In this document: positions 1 through 12,300 of the stretch, piece after piece
Layout of the letters: every line of letters begins with the position of its first letter
Numbering within the stretch: the stretch's first letter is position 1
Source: Poecilobothrus nobilitatus
Lineage: Eukaryota > Arthropoda > Insecta > Diptera > Dolichopodidae
Direction of reading: 5' to 3'
Length of the DNA stretch: 64,000 nucleotides
Assembly: GCA_947095535.1 (NCBI GenBank)
Contig: OX352773.1
Location: 86,524,670-86,588,669, forward strand
Notes under the pieces: generated by a model
What the model saw: only the letters and a program-made list of their open reading frames with translations
The model's database searches: none
What the model was told of the DNA's origin: nothing
Made by a program: the position numbers and the translations under genes

Positions 1-791
1 TATTGTAGAAAATGGTTCCAGTTTATTGTCTTACGGGAAAAATATAACGGCTTAATTAAAATAGTATATATAAGTATATATATATATATAAGTTAATTTT
101 TAAAAAAGTTTAAACTGTATTATTTTAATAAATTAAATTAATACTAGTAAATTTAATATCTAAGTGAAATTTATAAATATATAATATAAAAGAATTAATT
201 AAAATTAAATCTCTTTAGAAAACAAAATTTATTTTTATGGTTATTTTATAGTTCGAATAATAACCATTTCAAATAATTACACTTATTAGTTACATTTGTT
301 ACATTTTATTTTTACTTTAGTATAGTTTATATTTTTTCTCATAACTAGAGAAGTTTAACGGTACCAAGTTAAATGGCAGAAGCGGTAGACTATGAAAAAG
401 GTCTGCGGAAGTATTATTTTTTAAAAACAAAAAAAAAATATATTTTTTTTTTGGATTTTCAAACATTCAAATTATGCATAAATAAAAATTAATTAATTGA
501 TAAGAAAAAATTAATAATTATTTAATCAATACAAGATTAAAGAGAGTAAATCACAAAAAAAAAATATTTACTTTTAAATTAAAAGAAAATATCTGAAGTC
601 AAATTGTAAACGATTACTTGGAACAGAACAACAAGCAATCACTCTAATCAATGTAAAATTTATAAAACTAATAGTTTTTTAATGATTTCTTAGCGAGTAT
701 ATTAAAAGATTCTTTTTATAAATAACCTTAGAGAAAATTTAATGTAAATTCATGAGCTTAGAGTTCTAAAATTTTGATTTGTTTTGCAGTT

Positions 792-856
792 TCGTATCAT
801 CCTAATTGTATTTTGTTTTTTTTTATCGTATCATCCTAATTGTATTTTGTTTTATT
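792..856. repeat. 34-bp tandem repeat, about two copies
   Basis: The phrase TCGTATCATCCTAATTGTAT occurs at 792 and again at 826, each followed by TTTTGTTTT. The period is 34 bp. It is a simple local duplication with no coding potential. Confidence 0.8.
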
Positions 857-3595
857 AAAATTCATGAGTGTAGGGCAAGTTCAAGATTAAATAAAAATTT
901 AGAATCACCTTTCTCCTAAACTAATTAATAAAGACGAATCTGAAAAAAATTAATTTTTAATAAAATAATAATTTACTCCCCGTAGTTAGCAAAAAGAAAT
1001 TTTGTATATAAATACAAAATTAAAAACTCTTAAATAAAAATAAAAAATTTAACCTTGATTTAATCTTTTTTGAAAATTTGACCGATATTTTCAATGCATA
1101 TAATATATATACATATGTACATATATTAAATAAATATGAAGATAACTCAATGACACGGGACAAAAACTGAACTTGCAAAAGTTAATTGTACAGACCTTTA
1201 ATTTTTCAATATTTTTTTTTTTTTTAATATTTTATATTTTTTTTAATTATTCATGATAATAGATAGAAAAGTTCAAAATGTTAAAATGTTGTATTAATTC
1301 AAACAAAAAATACATTTTTTTTCTATTTTGAATTAATTTAAAATTTAAAATCAATTTGGTATTGAATAAAAATGAATTAATTAGAAGAAAAAAAGTATGT
1401 AATAATAAACATAAAGTATAAAAAAGTATAAACTATCTAAAATCAATATTTTAATTTTAAATTAAAGTAAAAAAAAAAAAATTGTAAAAGTAAATTTAAT
1501 ACATTCTAAGATATAATTCTAAAGCTGAGTAATCAACAGCTTATCATCACAAAATAATGATTAAAAAGAAACTTTGTAAAATGATAAACAACTTAGTGTA
1601 TTGCCCTATGCTCCTTTATGAGCGAGTAGTGGGAAGAAAAAAAAAAAAACATAAATATTTAACTAAAATGTAGTTTGTAGGGCTATTATTTTTATAGGGC
1701 TATTATTATCAAATTTATAAATCCGTTCAAGAAAAATTTATGAATGTTTCACATTTTGCTTTTAATTATTGAAATAGAAAATTTATAATGCCAACGATCT
1801 AATTTCTGAATGAAATTAAAGGATATATCAATATTTATGTATTAGACAAATTTATGTGATGGTGAAGATATATTTTTATCAATGTTTTGTCAATTTATAT
1901 ATTAATAATGTTTACAATACATAATACTTTGATTTATAGATTTAATCATGTATGAATATACTCATAGCAAACCAATCAAACACATAACCAATAAACAATA
2001 CATAAATCAACCATTCAATTAAATGTAACGCTATAAAACAACTGCAGCGCTTCAAGCAAATTTCTACTAAACTTTCAAATTTTATGAAAAGTTTTTTATT
2101 TAAAATAATATTGTATTATTTATTATGCTGTGTGAAATTAAGAAATAATTAATGTATTATTAATTATTTCTTTACTTCGGTTCAAGATCTTGGTCAACCT
2201 TTTAATATGAAAATTAAATAATAACTAAAAACCTACATAAATATCTGGGTTATTATTTATTTTGAAATTGAAACTGAAATGTCAGAAATCAGAACGTTAT
2301 TTTTTATACATTAATAGGGTTTGTTGGCCAACTTAAAAAATGTATTCAAACATTGAACTGGAATCAAAAGAACACCATTATTAAAATTTATAAAATTTCT
2401 TAATCGAATATTATATTATACTTACGATTTTCATTTTTCTCAAATAATTGAAATAAAATAAAAATATACGTACATAATACATATTATATGAAAATCCACA
2501 TAACAAATGTCATTTTACAGAGCTACTATTCATCATAGCGCTACATTTAAATGAACATATTCAATAGTTTATGACAAAAATAAATTGACAAAATATTGAT
2601 AAAAAACCATTGAAATTCTGACAACTCAAAAAAATGAAATGTAAATTATTTTTTTATTCTAGCCTAGTCTAGCATTGACATTTTTCAACTTTTGTAATAT
2701 AATATTTCATAGAAAATCACGTCTTACCAGGTAGTATTTTCTATTATGTTAAACAATGATATATGTAATTATTAAAAATAAACAACTTTTTTTCTAATCG
2801 ATTTAAATATTTCCTTCTTTCTCCTTATAAGGATGGAAGTTGCTATAAAAGTCTTCTTATCATTAGTCATTTGACACAATAATTTTTTATTATTAAAAAA
2901 ATCGTTTTATTATTAAAATAATTTAAATTAAAATTTTGGGAAGAGAAAAAATATACATACGTTATAATATCTTTAATTTATAACACACCCTTGATATTGA
3001 AAATTCATGATATTAAATTGAATGAATTTTTAATATAAAATCAATTAGTAGTCAATTAAAAAAATTAAAAATGTAAAAATAATTAGTCAAATGAACGCAT
3101 GTATTTATATGAGAAGGTTACCAGATGAAAAATAATTTTAAAAAAATATATAGTTTCTTATTATTTTGTTCTGAAAAGTTGAAATATTTTTTAATTAAAT
3201 ATTAATAATTGAAAATATATCACTGTCTTTTGAGCATTTAATATTATATTATCATATCAATTAAAATTTTGATTTATCTAAAATATATAGGTTAATACAT
3301 TATCAATTTATAATTACTAGATAAACCCGGAGTAGCATACGCCAGTCTGGTAATCTAGAAATAATACGTATATATAGGTTTTTTGCCACTTAACTTTTTA
3401 ATCAACTAAAAGGAAATATCTTTCTGTTCTAATATATTTTTTATTTATCTTAAAAACGTCTTTTAAGAACTATGTTCCCTTCATCAGTAAGAATACTTAA
3501 CTTTTTACAATAAGAATAAGAATAAACTTAGATAAACGTAAAAATGCTGATAGCAATACTAAGAAAACTAAAGAAAAATTTTGTAGTGGAAGTTT

Positions 3596-3613
3596 GGGGG
3601 CGCAGCAGCCCCC
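3596..3613. repeat. GC-rich hairpin (6-bp arms, 6-nt loop)
   Basis: GGGGGC at 3596-3601 pairs with GCCCCC at 3608-3613 around the loop GCAGCA. It is conspicuous because nearly everything around it is A or T. Similar GC-rich phrases lie near 3783 and 53720, so it is probably part of a dispersed element and not a terminator of a local gene. Confidence 0.5.
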
Positions 3614-4069
3614 ACTTCTTCAAAAATAATTTTTTTTCATAAAAATATCTAAATTCGTATAAAATTGACTATTTTTTAAGCAACATGTCAAAATTGAATA
3701 CTTTTGCATGGAAAGCTATATGCATGAACATACTTCTTTAGTAGATATTGATTTTAGAGTTGGATTCAAAATCAATAATTTTGTAGCGGGGTTGCAATTA
3801 TTACGACTTTATATATAATAGATTTTGTATTAAATTTAATGCTTCCAAAAAAGACGAATAATTTGCTAAAAAGAACATTTTTCGGATAATTTTATCTTTT
3901 TTTTTCATACAAAATTTTTGCAACAAATGTGGATATTCAGAAAATATTCTTATTTGCAACCATAATCATAATATTAATTCAATTAAGATATTACATGTAC
4001 ATGTTCTCATACTATAAAGATCTTGTAGGTTATTTAAAATATCATATGTATTCCTGTAGGTAATATAGT

Positions 4070-4375
4070 TTTATATTGAGGAAAAATCGACTTTGGGAAC
4101 ACTATGAATCTGTGTCATTCAATTCTAATTATTGCTCTTTCTATTGTTTTGATGTTGAGGTGCTTAATGAACTTAAATATTTGGGTTTGATTTTAGAGAA
4201 CAGGCTGCTTACATTATTTGATAGCACTAAGGAATTACTATTTTGCCACTCTTTTAAATTTTATCAATTGAAATATGTTTGCTTGTACAAATTATTAATT
4301 ACTTTTTATTATGAAGTTTATCAATTACAATTGCAATATGACATTATACGTGTTGGAATATCCTACCAATAGTGT
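4070..4375 (+). pseudogene. Non-LTR retrotransposon reverse transcriptase fragment (C-terminal part)
   Basis: The 98-codon open frame reads like the segment after the RT active site of LINE ORF2 proteins. It contains ELKYLGLILENRLL, which resembles the family phrase YLGvifDnkLnw, and further on LYKLLITFYYEVYQLQLQY, which resembles the thumb-region phrase (kkiLitlYyalvysqLqYGI). No YxDD catalytic motif, start or endonuclease is present, so this is a 5'-truncated relic. The phrase CFDVEVLNELKY closely resembles CFDIEVLKEFKY encoded near 53010-53045, so the two fragments probably come from one LINE family. This is family-level recognition by eye, and the clade is not assigned. Confidence 0.55.
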
Positions 4376-4913
4376 AGTGGTTCCCCGTTCTTTTTTTCTT
4401 ATTGCAAATCACATAGGATATTACAAAACCATCAGCTGCTAAGGTCAAATAGCCGGCCGATAGGCTAAATATAGTTTTAAGATATCTGTCTGTAAAAATT
4501 TTAATTATATATGCCTAGATATATAAAGACAAATTTAATTAATTAATTAATCTTTTTTTTTTTTTAATTCACATGTAGAAGGGGCTTTTTTGATTTTTTT
4601 GACAAATTTTTGATTGATTAAACAAGTTCTAAAATTTTCTGTTATTATTAATTTTTGTTGCGACATTCGTAATGTTTTGTATTTATGTTAAGTCGTGTTT
4701 AAAAACTAATTAATAATGCTATTAAATTGAATCGTTAAAAATTGAATGGAGATGATCATTCGTAGTCAGTTAAAATTAAGTGAAGGTACATTTGTAACAC
4801 ACTCAAAAATTATAATATTTCACTTATAAATCTTAAAAACTGATTCAATTCTGTCAATATTGAAGTTCAACATAAAGTCAATCTTTGGATGTATTATTTG
4901 TAAAATAAGATTT

Positions 4914-4961
4914 ATGTAGTGGCCGAATATAAGAAACTAGAAATGTAGTGGCCGAATATAA
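4914..4961. repeat. 29-bp tandem repeat, about two copies
   Basis: ATGTAGTGGCCGAATATAA occurs at 4914 and again at 4943. It is a small local duplication. Confidence 0.8.
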
Positions 4962-5947
4962 TTATTTAAATGTTTATTTGATATTAAAAAACATTTTTAG
5001 GTAAATACATATAGGAATAACAATATTCAAGACATCTTGTTACAACAAAAATTAATAATTTATTATTTTAGAATACTTCTTTTTTTTTTTATATTACTGT
5101 TACTAGAAACCATTAGCAATAGATATTGAATAGCAGAAACTAAGTTGAATTTCCCATAATAATGATACACATTCGTGTCGAAATTCTAGAACTGCAAAAA
5201 ATAAGAAGTCAGTCTTAAAAATTATTTGGAAACTGTATATAGTGAAAGAAAACGCCGATTTACGTAATTAACACTATGGCTAATATTATACCGAAATAAA
5301 TTTTTTTTTAAAACTCTTTATTCAAAATTACTTTATAGACTTCTTATAGTTGAGAACCAAAAATATTAATCCAAAATAATACGTCGTCATTATCCAAAAA
5401 TGAATAATATCCAGTACATTTTATTATTAAAAAACATATGTATTACATATTTACGACTAATAGAATTTTCACATATATCAAAAATTAATTACAAAATTTT
5501 AGTTTGAGTAAATGTAATTTTTCTTCCTTTTTTTTTTGGATAATAAATCACAAAAAAAAAAAAAAAAATAGTAAAAGATTGACCTTGCACACAAATTATT
5601 CTTTCCATTAATTTTTTAAACATTTTCTTTCCATCTGCTTCTTATTTTTTTTTTCATAAAAATGCCATCAGACAAATTTCATTATTAATTTTATTATAGA
5701 CACACAAAAACATAAAGTTATCAAGATCATAAAGTTATTCAGAAATCACTTAATTTTTATTAAAGGATCCGTCTACTTTAAATGCATTCACCAAAATGAA
5801 TTACATTATGTTATATTCAGCAGCGTACGAAATGAATATGTCTCATAATGCAGTAAAAAAAAATCAACCCTCCAGTAGATCTCAGTAGATACAACACCAG
5901 AAATTCATATTTATAAAAATTAAAAAAAAAAAGAAGTAATATAAATA

Positions 5948-6845
5948 CAGGGTTTTCCAATTTGAGTGATATGATTTCTTTTCAAAAAAAACACACTAAT
6001 TGTTAAGGAAATTCAAATGTTTTTTATTTAATGTGAAGTACAATCGATTCAATTAAGTTCTGAATAAAACGTCATTCAAATGGCCTTTACGACTTCTTTT
6101 GCAGGAACGAATACCATGAACCCAATTTTCGAGCATTTTTTCCACTAAATCCAGTCGTATGTCATAAACAAAACTGTCGATTCTGGTGCGAAGAAAATCC
6201 ACAAATTATTCATGAAAAACCATTACATTCACCTAAATTGACTGTTTGGTGTGGTTTTTGGTCTGGTGGAATCATCGGTCCGTACTTCTTTCGAAATGAA
6301 GCTGGTAACACCGCTACTGTCAATGGAGAGCGGTATAGATCGAGGATAACCAACTTTTTATAGTCGAAATTGGAAGAAGTTAATCTTGACAACATCTGGT
6401 TTCAACAAGACGGGGCTACGTGCCACACAGCACGTGCAACAATCGAATTATTGCGAGAAAAGTTTGGAGATTCGATTATTTCAAGGAATTGTGACATTGA
6501 ATGGCCTCCAAGAACTTGTGATTTAACACTATTAGACTATTTCTTGTGGGGTTATTTGAATTCATTGCTCTTTAGCAATAAATCAGACTCTCTTCAAGCT
6601 TTAGAAGTCAATATTGAACGTGCGAACGTGACATATGACTTGATTTAGAGAAAAAAGTGCTCGAAAATTGGGTTCATCGAATTCGTTCCTGCAAAAGAAG
6701 TCGTGGAGGCCATTTGAAGGACGTTTTATTCAGAACTTAATTGAATCGATTGTACTTCACATTAAATAAAAAACATCCAAATTTCCTTAACAATTAGTGT
6801 GTTTGTTTTTAAAAGAAATCATATCACTCAAATTGAAAAACCCTA
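5948..6845 (+). mobile_element. Rearranged Tc1/mariner (DD41D-type) element, copy 1, with ~217-bp inverted ends
   Basis: The outer ends are inverted copies of AGGGTTTTCCAATTTGAGTG (left) and its near-match at the right. They are flanked by TA at 5946-5947 and 6846-6847, the target site used by the Tc1/mariner superfamily. The inverted similarity continues far inward: about 5948-6164 matches the reverse complement of about 6630-6845. The right arm carries the coding 3' end of the transposase, so the left arm is an inverted copy of the 3' end and has replaced the normal 5' half. The element is non-autonomous. Copy 2 at 20086-20818 shares the same internal junction. Confidence 0.85.
6178..6741 (+). 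pseudogene. Broken mariner-like transposase (catalytic-domain half)
   Basis: The frame begins RFWCEENPQIIHEKPLH, which is well inside the catalytic domain. The N-terminal DNA-binding region and the first catalytic Asp are absent. The second Asp lies in WFQQDGATCHTA and the third in CDLTLLDYF. 41 residues lie between them, the spacing of the DD41D (rosa/Visitor-type) group of the IS630-Tc1-mariner superfamily. Decay is clear: an in-frame TAG at 6361-6363 and frame disruption near 6630. The C-terminal phrase NWVHRIRSCKRSRGGHL is still readable downstream in another frame. It cannot encode an active enzyme. Confidence 0.85.
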
Positions 6846-6847
6846 TA

Positions 6848-8024
6848 TAAGATATTAAATCTTTTGTCCTTTGTGAATCATTTAAGGTACTAAAGACAAC
6901 AGAATAGAACTATATAATAGACTTTTGTTATACAAAAAAAAAAATTATATAATATAAAAAAATAGGAAAGTAGCCAAAGCCCATAACTTAAAAAAAAAAA
7001 AAAGTGCAATAAAAAATGCATGGATAAACATGGTATGTACACAAGTTTGTATAATTTTTATTTCCAAATAAACTTGCTATACTGTGGCTTACAACTTAAA
7101 TGATACACTAACTATTATTTTCTATTTAATTTAATTTAATATATTATGGGTATCTAGTTTAAAAACGTTTTTCTTGGATATAAGTAGTATAGTTAAAAGA
7201 AATAAATATTTAATAAACTTCTAATGAATATATCCGACCATCAACTGAAACCACTTTTTATTTTAGAATAATAAAACTATGGGAGACACTGTACATATAT
7301 TTATAATAAATAAAATATAACAATTGAGATTCTCTCTTAAATAACTTTAATATACAAAAATGCATTTGTGTTTTTTTATTTTTAATTTTTTATAAAATTT
7401 CCAAGGATAAGTTAAAAAAAAATCAAGGACCTTTAAGTACCATTGTTTATAATTTGTTAATTTTTTAAAAATTGTCTTTTTTATCCTTTTTAAAAAAAAA
7501 AAATCTAGAACAATTTTTTTTTTTTATAAACAATTTATATTAGAAATCAGAACAAAAATCAATTTTTTTTCTTTTTGTTGGTTGGCAAACCCTTGTGTAT
7601 TAATAAGTTACAACTGCTGATAAAGCAAATATTAAATCTATATTATATCGAAAAAGTAAAAATGGTTTAGATTTTAAAATATAGAAGACTATAATATATG
7701 GTGAAGAAATATTAATAATCTAGTGGAATCTAAAATGAAGACGAAATATTTTGAAATTTCAAATTTATGTTTTTGTATTTTTATATTTGTAATGACGACT
7801 AGGTGTTTTAATCATAATGTTAAAACTAATTATGTCTTCCTTAAATGAAATTTAAAGGAAAATATTTTAAAACAATTTTGATATTCTAATCAGTCATTTA
7901 ATGGAAAAGTTCAACCACGGCTCCACTTTAAATCCATTGCTCAATGGTCCGTCAGTAATTCAGACACGTCTTTTTACCTAATAATACTTTCATACTCGAA
8001 AATATTGACTTGGTGTATATAATA
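6848..8024. other. Intergenic AT-rich DNA between mariner copy 1 and SINE copy 1
   Basis: No gene was recognised. It is mostly homopolymer-rich sequence. A slightly GC-richer stretch near 7910-7975 has no readable frame and no match I recognise. Confidence 0.5.
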
Positions 8025-8036
8025 TCTCGTTCAATA

Positions 8037-8215
8037 GGGGCCTGAGTGGGTGAGAGCGTATAAAATACACTGTAAACCACGAGGGAGTGTCCCACGCACG
8101 TCGTGAGAGTTATTGCCCCTTACGACATTTACAGCCACGCCTGAACAGGAAAGGCTGTGTAATTTTCTGTCCCCGTTTATGTGGCAGAGATATGCATTAA
8201 AATAAAATAAAAAAA
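8037..8215 (+). mobile_element. tRNA-derived SINE, copy 1
   Basis: It aligns along its length with the copies at 22564 and 63310. Shared blocks include GAGCGTATAAAATAC, a conserved CTGAACAGGAAAGGCTG block and a 3' part reading TTTATGTGGCAGA..ATGCATTAAAA before an A-rich tail. The 5' end has lost about nine bases across the A-box region and the B box is degraded, so this copy is probably transcriptionally dead. A target-site duplication flanks it: TCGTTCAA at 8027-8034 and again at 8217-8224. Confidence 0.85.
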
Positions 8216-8224
8216 TTCGTTCAA

Positions 8225-10030
8225 GAAAAATGCACAGACAACTATTTAAGTTAAACCTAAGATAAATGACAAAATAAATTATATCATAGATAAACTATGA
8301 TCTCTTAACGAAGAGATCATTGGCACGGCTCGAATTGAAAGATTTTCTCACAATTAAAATATTAATCTCCCTTTACGCCTGCTACCAAATGCAATGTTGT
8401 TTTCCACGCTTAAGTAGCTACCATAAACTTATTATCTCTACTAGAGTAAGCAATCTACATTTTTACAATTAGTCAAACTGCCCATTAATTTTTCGAAATT
8501 CTAGTTGGATGAAACCGAGTCGTTGAAGTTAAATTTGTTGAGAATACCGAAAAATACAATAACACATTATTATATGTTATATAATTGCAAAAAAAAAAAA
8601 AAATAATAAAAAATTAACAAACAGACAATAATTCTACCTATAACTTTTTGAACAAGTCTGTCAAAAATTTAGTCACTTAACAAAAATTCTTTAGGTTTGT
8701 TACAAAAAAAAAACATTTATTTAAATTATTTATTATATATATATAATATTTAAAATTTATGAATTCAAATAAAAATATGAAATATAAAATTTAATTTTCA
8801 ACTTACTCTGCTAAATTATCTGTCATTTTTGGATTTCCTTAAAAATTTCGTTTTATTATAGAAATCCTTAAGTTTTTTGACAATCAAATTTATTTAAATT
8901 CGGTTTTTTCAAATTATTATTATTATTATTTGGTTTTTTGTTTATTATATTATCTATTAAATCAAATCCATTCGAGTTTGAAAATTATGATGATGATAAT
9001 AATGGAATTTATTTCCTTAATAAACAAAAAAAAATAATATTTTTTTTTATTTTATTTCGAATGATGATTAATTTGACTGATTGTTGACACTTAAAAAACA
9101 GCCCAACCTGTGAAAAAAATTATAATAAATTACATTATTTATTTAAGATTTAATAAAGATTTTAATATTAAAATTAAAATAATGCAAAATGATGAATAAA
9201 AACAATAGTAAATTTGGGCTTAAGAAGGTACAATTAAGGATAAAATTGCAAAAGAAATTGAAATAATTAAAAAATTAATTTTTTAAAATAAAATAAAACT
9301 TAAATCAACTACATACTAATATTAATTTTCTTATTATAATTTTATTTTAAATAAGGATATTAGTTTTAAGGTATTTTTAATTTTGAATTGTTTTTTATTT
9401 TTAATATTTCGACAAAAACATTTTTGCACTGAACTAAATCTAAATTCATTCTAAGTAAGTAATTATGAAAAAATTTGATTACATGACTCGTAAACTCACT
9501 ATTTATACTAGCTTTAGTATTATACTAAATAAAAATTAGTTATAAAAGTATAAAAGGATATCCATTTAATGACTCATAATAAAATATAATAATAATTATA
9601 TTATTGTAAAAGGTAATAATTTAAATAAAAATTTTAACGTCAAAATTGAATAAGCAAATTATAATAAGCTTACAATTATCGTTTATAATACAATAAATTA
9701 TCTAATGATTATGAAATTACTAATTTTTATGCATCATAATACATAAAAATATTAATTTTATGCAATCAATTATTATTTTAAATAATATTACATAGTTATT
9801 TTTACATATGTATAATAAATAAACTAAAGTTTTTTTTTGCCTAAGGTGTAAATTTTTACGTGGAGCCTCTAACCTTAAAATCAAGAAATTTTAAATTTCC
9901 GTTTTCCTAATTTTAGTCATTGGTTCATTGGAAAAATATTAAAAACTGGTACAATCAAGTTCATTTTTCTGGAATAGAAAATATTCAAAGAAGGAGTATC
10001 GGAAACGTTTTATAAATACAATTATCAAAT
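8225..10030. other. AT-rich intergenic DNA upstream of the secreted repeat protein gene
   Basis: No gene was found. It contains an (ATT)n microsatellite near 8917-8932 and many poly-A and poly-T tracts. The proximal promoter of the downstream gene lies in the last ~100 bases. Confidence 0.5.
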
Positions 10031-10033
10031 ATG

Positions 10034-10041
10034 TATAAATA
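10034..10041 (+). promoter_or_regulatory. Candidate TATA box for the secreted repeat protein gene
   Basis: TATAAATA lies 65 bases upstream of the unsplit start codon at 10106, which leaves room for a start site about 30 bases downstream and a short leader. In DNA this AT-rich the match alone is weak. The position relative to a well-supported gene is what makes it worth noting. Confidence 0.35.
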
Positions 10042-10105
10042 GTATAAATTCTGATTTTTTTTTATTATTACCAAATTATTAGTCAATTAGTTAAACAAAC
10101 CAAAA

Positions 10106-11467
10106 ATGAAGCGCCTTAGTATTGTGAGTATATAATATTCTAAGTTTAAGTAATTTACTAAAAGTATTTTTTTATAGTTATTAATAGTTTTAATTGCATC
10201 TACGGCAGTGCAACCCAAACCACATTTTGGAAAAAAACTTTTAAAGCTTAAAAAATCTCTTCTAAATGGATTAGGTTTATCAAATGGTCATGGTATAGCA
10301 GCAGGTGTAGGTATTATATCAGGATTAATACCGGGAACAGCAATTGTTTCTGATGAAGAAGAAGTTATAGCTGAAGTACCAGTTGAAGTTGCTGATGAAG
10401 TATTAATTGATAATGGCGCAATAGAATCTGGAGATGGAACAATTACAACAACAACAATTGATGAGACAGTAAATGGAGAAAGTACCGGAGAAACAATAAC
10501 AAGTGGAGGTGGTACAATAACCACTGGAGAAATTGGTGGAATAATTACTGACACTACTGGTACAATTATTTCAACTGGAACACATGGAACTGGTGGTATA
10601 ATTATCGGTCAAGAAGGAGGGGTTATAACAGGCGGTAGTAGTCCTGGACAATTTATCCCAGAATTGTCGGGAACAGTTATAGTTGGTAATGAAGGAGGTT
10701 TGATTACAGGTGGTAGTATTCTCCCAGGTGGACAGTTTATTCCAGAATTGTCAGGAACAGTCATAGTTGATGGTCAGGTTGGTTTAATTACAGGGGGTAG
10801 TATTCTAACTGGTGGACAACTTATCCCAGAATTGTCAGGAACAGTTATAGCTGGCGGTGAAGCAGGTTTAACAACAACCGGTGGTATTCTGTCTGGTGGG
10901 CAACTTATCCCGGAATTGTCAGGAACAGTTGTAGCTGGCGGTGAAGCAGGTTTAATAACAACTGGTGGTATTCTGTCTGGTGGACAACTTATCCCAGAAT
11001 TGTCAGGAACAGTTATAGCTGGTGGTGAAGGTTTAATATCAACCGGTGGTATTCTATCCAGTGGACAACTTATCCCGCAGTTGTCAGGAACAGTTATAAC
11101 TGGTGGTGTAGGAGGTTTGATAACAAGCGGTGGTATTGTCTCTGGTGGACAACTTATTCCAGAATTGTCAGGAACAATTGTAACCGGTGATCAACATATT
11201 ATACCAATTGATGGCCGTGTAAATTTATTGCATGGAAATGTACATAATAGTATTCCAGTGTATGTACCGCCAACTAGACATTATTTACCAGGTAGAGGAA
11301 CAATTATTGGAAAAAATATTAATCCACATGGCCAAGTTAGTGTACATGGTACACATTTTATTGGGTCAGCTGATGGTTCATTGTATACATCTGGATTAGA
11401 TGATCATCATTCACAATATGAAGGTTATATTGGAAAAGGGGTTACAAATATAAGAGCAAGTTTTTAA
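10106..11467 (+). CDS. Secreted Gly/Thr/Ile-rich repeat protein (two exons, 435 aa)
   Basis: Exon 1 is 10106-10123 (MKRLSI) with donor GTGAGT. Exon 2 is 10178-11467 after the acceptor TTTATAG. Joined in phase 0 they give MKRLSILLIVLIASTAVQ, a classic signal peptide, which explains the short first exon. The mature protein starts with a basic patch (FGKKLLKLKKSLL), then has an acidic and Thr-rich stretch to about residue 135. Seven copies of a ~28-residue unit follow, built on IPELSGTVIAGGEAGLITTGG (about residues 150-345), and then a non-repeat His/Gly-rich tail. There are no cysteines in the repeat and no membrane segment apart from the signal. The alternation of beta-branched residues and glycines suggests stacked beta turns or an extended extracellular fibre; this is inference. 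I do not recognise the family. A cuticle, silk, adhesive, eggshell or secreted gland protein are all possible. The neighbours give no functional clue. Confidence 0.85.
10646..11186 (+). repeat. Coding minisatellite, ~84-bp unit, seven copies
   Basis: The DNA phrase CCAGAATTGTCAGGAACAGT recurs about every 78-87 bases. Neighbouring central units (about 10895-11060) are nearly identical at the nucleotide level, including third positions, while the edge units differ more. That pattern indicates recent expansion by unequal exchange in the middle of the array. Small in-frame length changes (VGNEGG, GGEGL) show that units gain or lose codons without breaking the frame. Confidence 0.9.
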
Positions 11468-11517
11468 TTAAAAAATATATGATAGAATTAAGTATTAATA
11501 TATTATTAATTGTAAAT

Positions 11518-11548
11518 AATAAAAACTCATTTATAATGAGAAAATAAA
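11518..11548 (+). terminator. Polyadenylation signals after the repeat protein gene
   Basis: AATAAA occurs at 11518-11523 and 11543-11548, 51-80 bases after the stop codon. Either could direct 3' end formation. AATAAA is frequent by chance in this composition, so the support is mainly positional. Confidence 0.4.
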
Positions 11549-11689
11549 GAAATTTTTAGTGAATAAAAAGAAGACATTCAGTTTATTTTTCTTGTTTACT
11601 TACCTGCTACTTAATTAATCAGAAAATATATGAAATACAAATTTATGCTTGTTAAAGGTTCAATCGAAAACAACATGGGATATGTCAAA

Positions 11690-12300
11690 TTATTTATTTT
11701 TACATTCTGTTTTTAGCATCATTTTTATTCTGTCCCTATGTCCGTCTGTCTGAGTGTTTACAAAACTTCTACACAGTTTAAAATATAGCAATGAAATTTT
11801 AAGTATGGATAAGCATTGCAGAAAAATTAATTTTCTAACTAAACTTTTTTTCGTAGCGCCATCCGTTACGTCCCTAGAATAGGCTAGAGTCCCTCAAAGT
11901 TAGAAAAAGCCCTATATTTAAATTGTTATAACACAAGTTCTATACAGTATATCTTCAATCTGGAAACATCAAACGGTAACTATTTTTATTAGCTTTATAA
12001 ATATATATATAATAAATATATAATTTTTCCGCACAATATTTTAATTTACCGTTATGCAAAACTCAATTTTTACAAAAATTTTAGCTTTTCTATTTTGCAA
12101 ACGGTTTAAGTTATAAAATTCAAAGGAGTTAGTTTTTTGGAAATAAGTATATCAGTTATTTCAGAGAATATGTTTGTGTCAGTTCCCGTTTAGGAGCTGT
12201 AAAGGGTCATAACCTGAAAATTCACTATTTTTAAACAGCTGTCCACATTTTTTTGAAGTAATATGCAAAAATTAAACCTTCAATGTCAATCATTATATAC
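11690..12300 (+). repeat. Dispersed repeat family R2, copy 1
   Basis: Phrases such as CTATGTCCGTCTGTCTG, TTTACAAAACTTCTACA and AGAAAAAGCCCTAT are shared, on the opposite strand, with 23580-24345. The order of these blocks is the same in both, so they are copies of one element. No reading frame or terminal repeat was identified. It is probably a non-autonomous transposon or a LINE 3' region. Confidence 0.6.

Larger units (their letters stand above)
1..4069. other. AT-rich intergenic DNA without a recognisable gene
   Basis: No reading frame of convincing length or family was seen. The span contains homopolymer tracts, a 34-bp direct tandem repeat at 792-856, a short duplication of AGGGCTATTATT near 1679-1711, a 14-bp-arm inverted repeat at 2140-2172 and a GC-rich 6-bp-arm hairpin at 3596-3613 that stands out in the AT-rich background. 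Around 3740-3790 lies a fragment of the dispersed family that carries the phrase TTTTAGAGTTGGATTCAAAA, also seen near 53670. Confidence 0.6.

Noticed and set aside
10288..10554. Open frame on the minus strand opposite the secreted repeat protein
   Set aside because: It is the shadow of the Gly/Thr-rich plus-strand gene; it consists of low-complexity Val/Ile/Pro/Ser and has no signal of its own.
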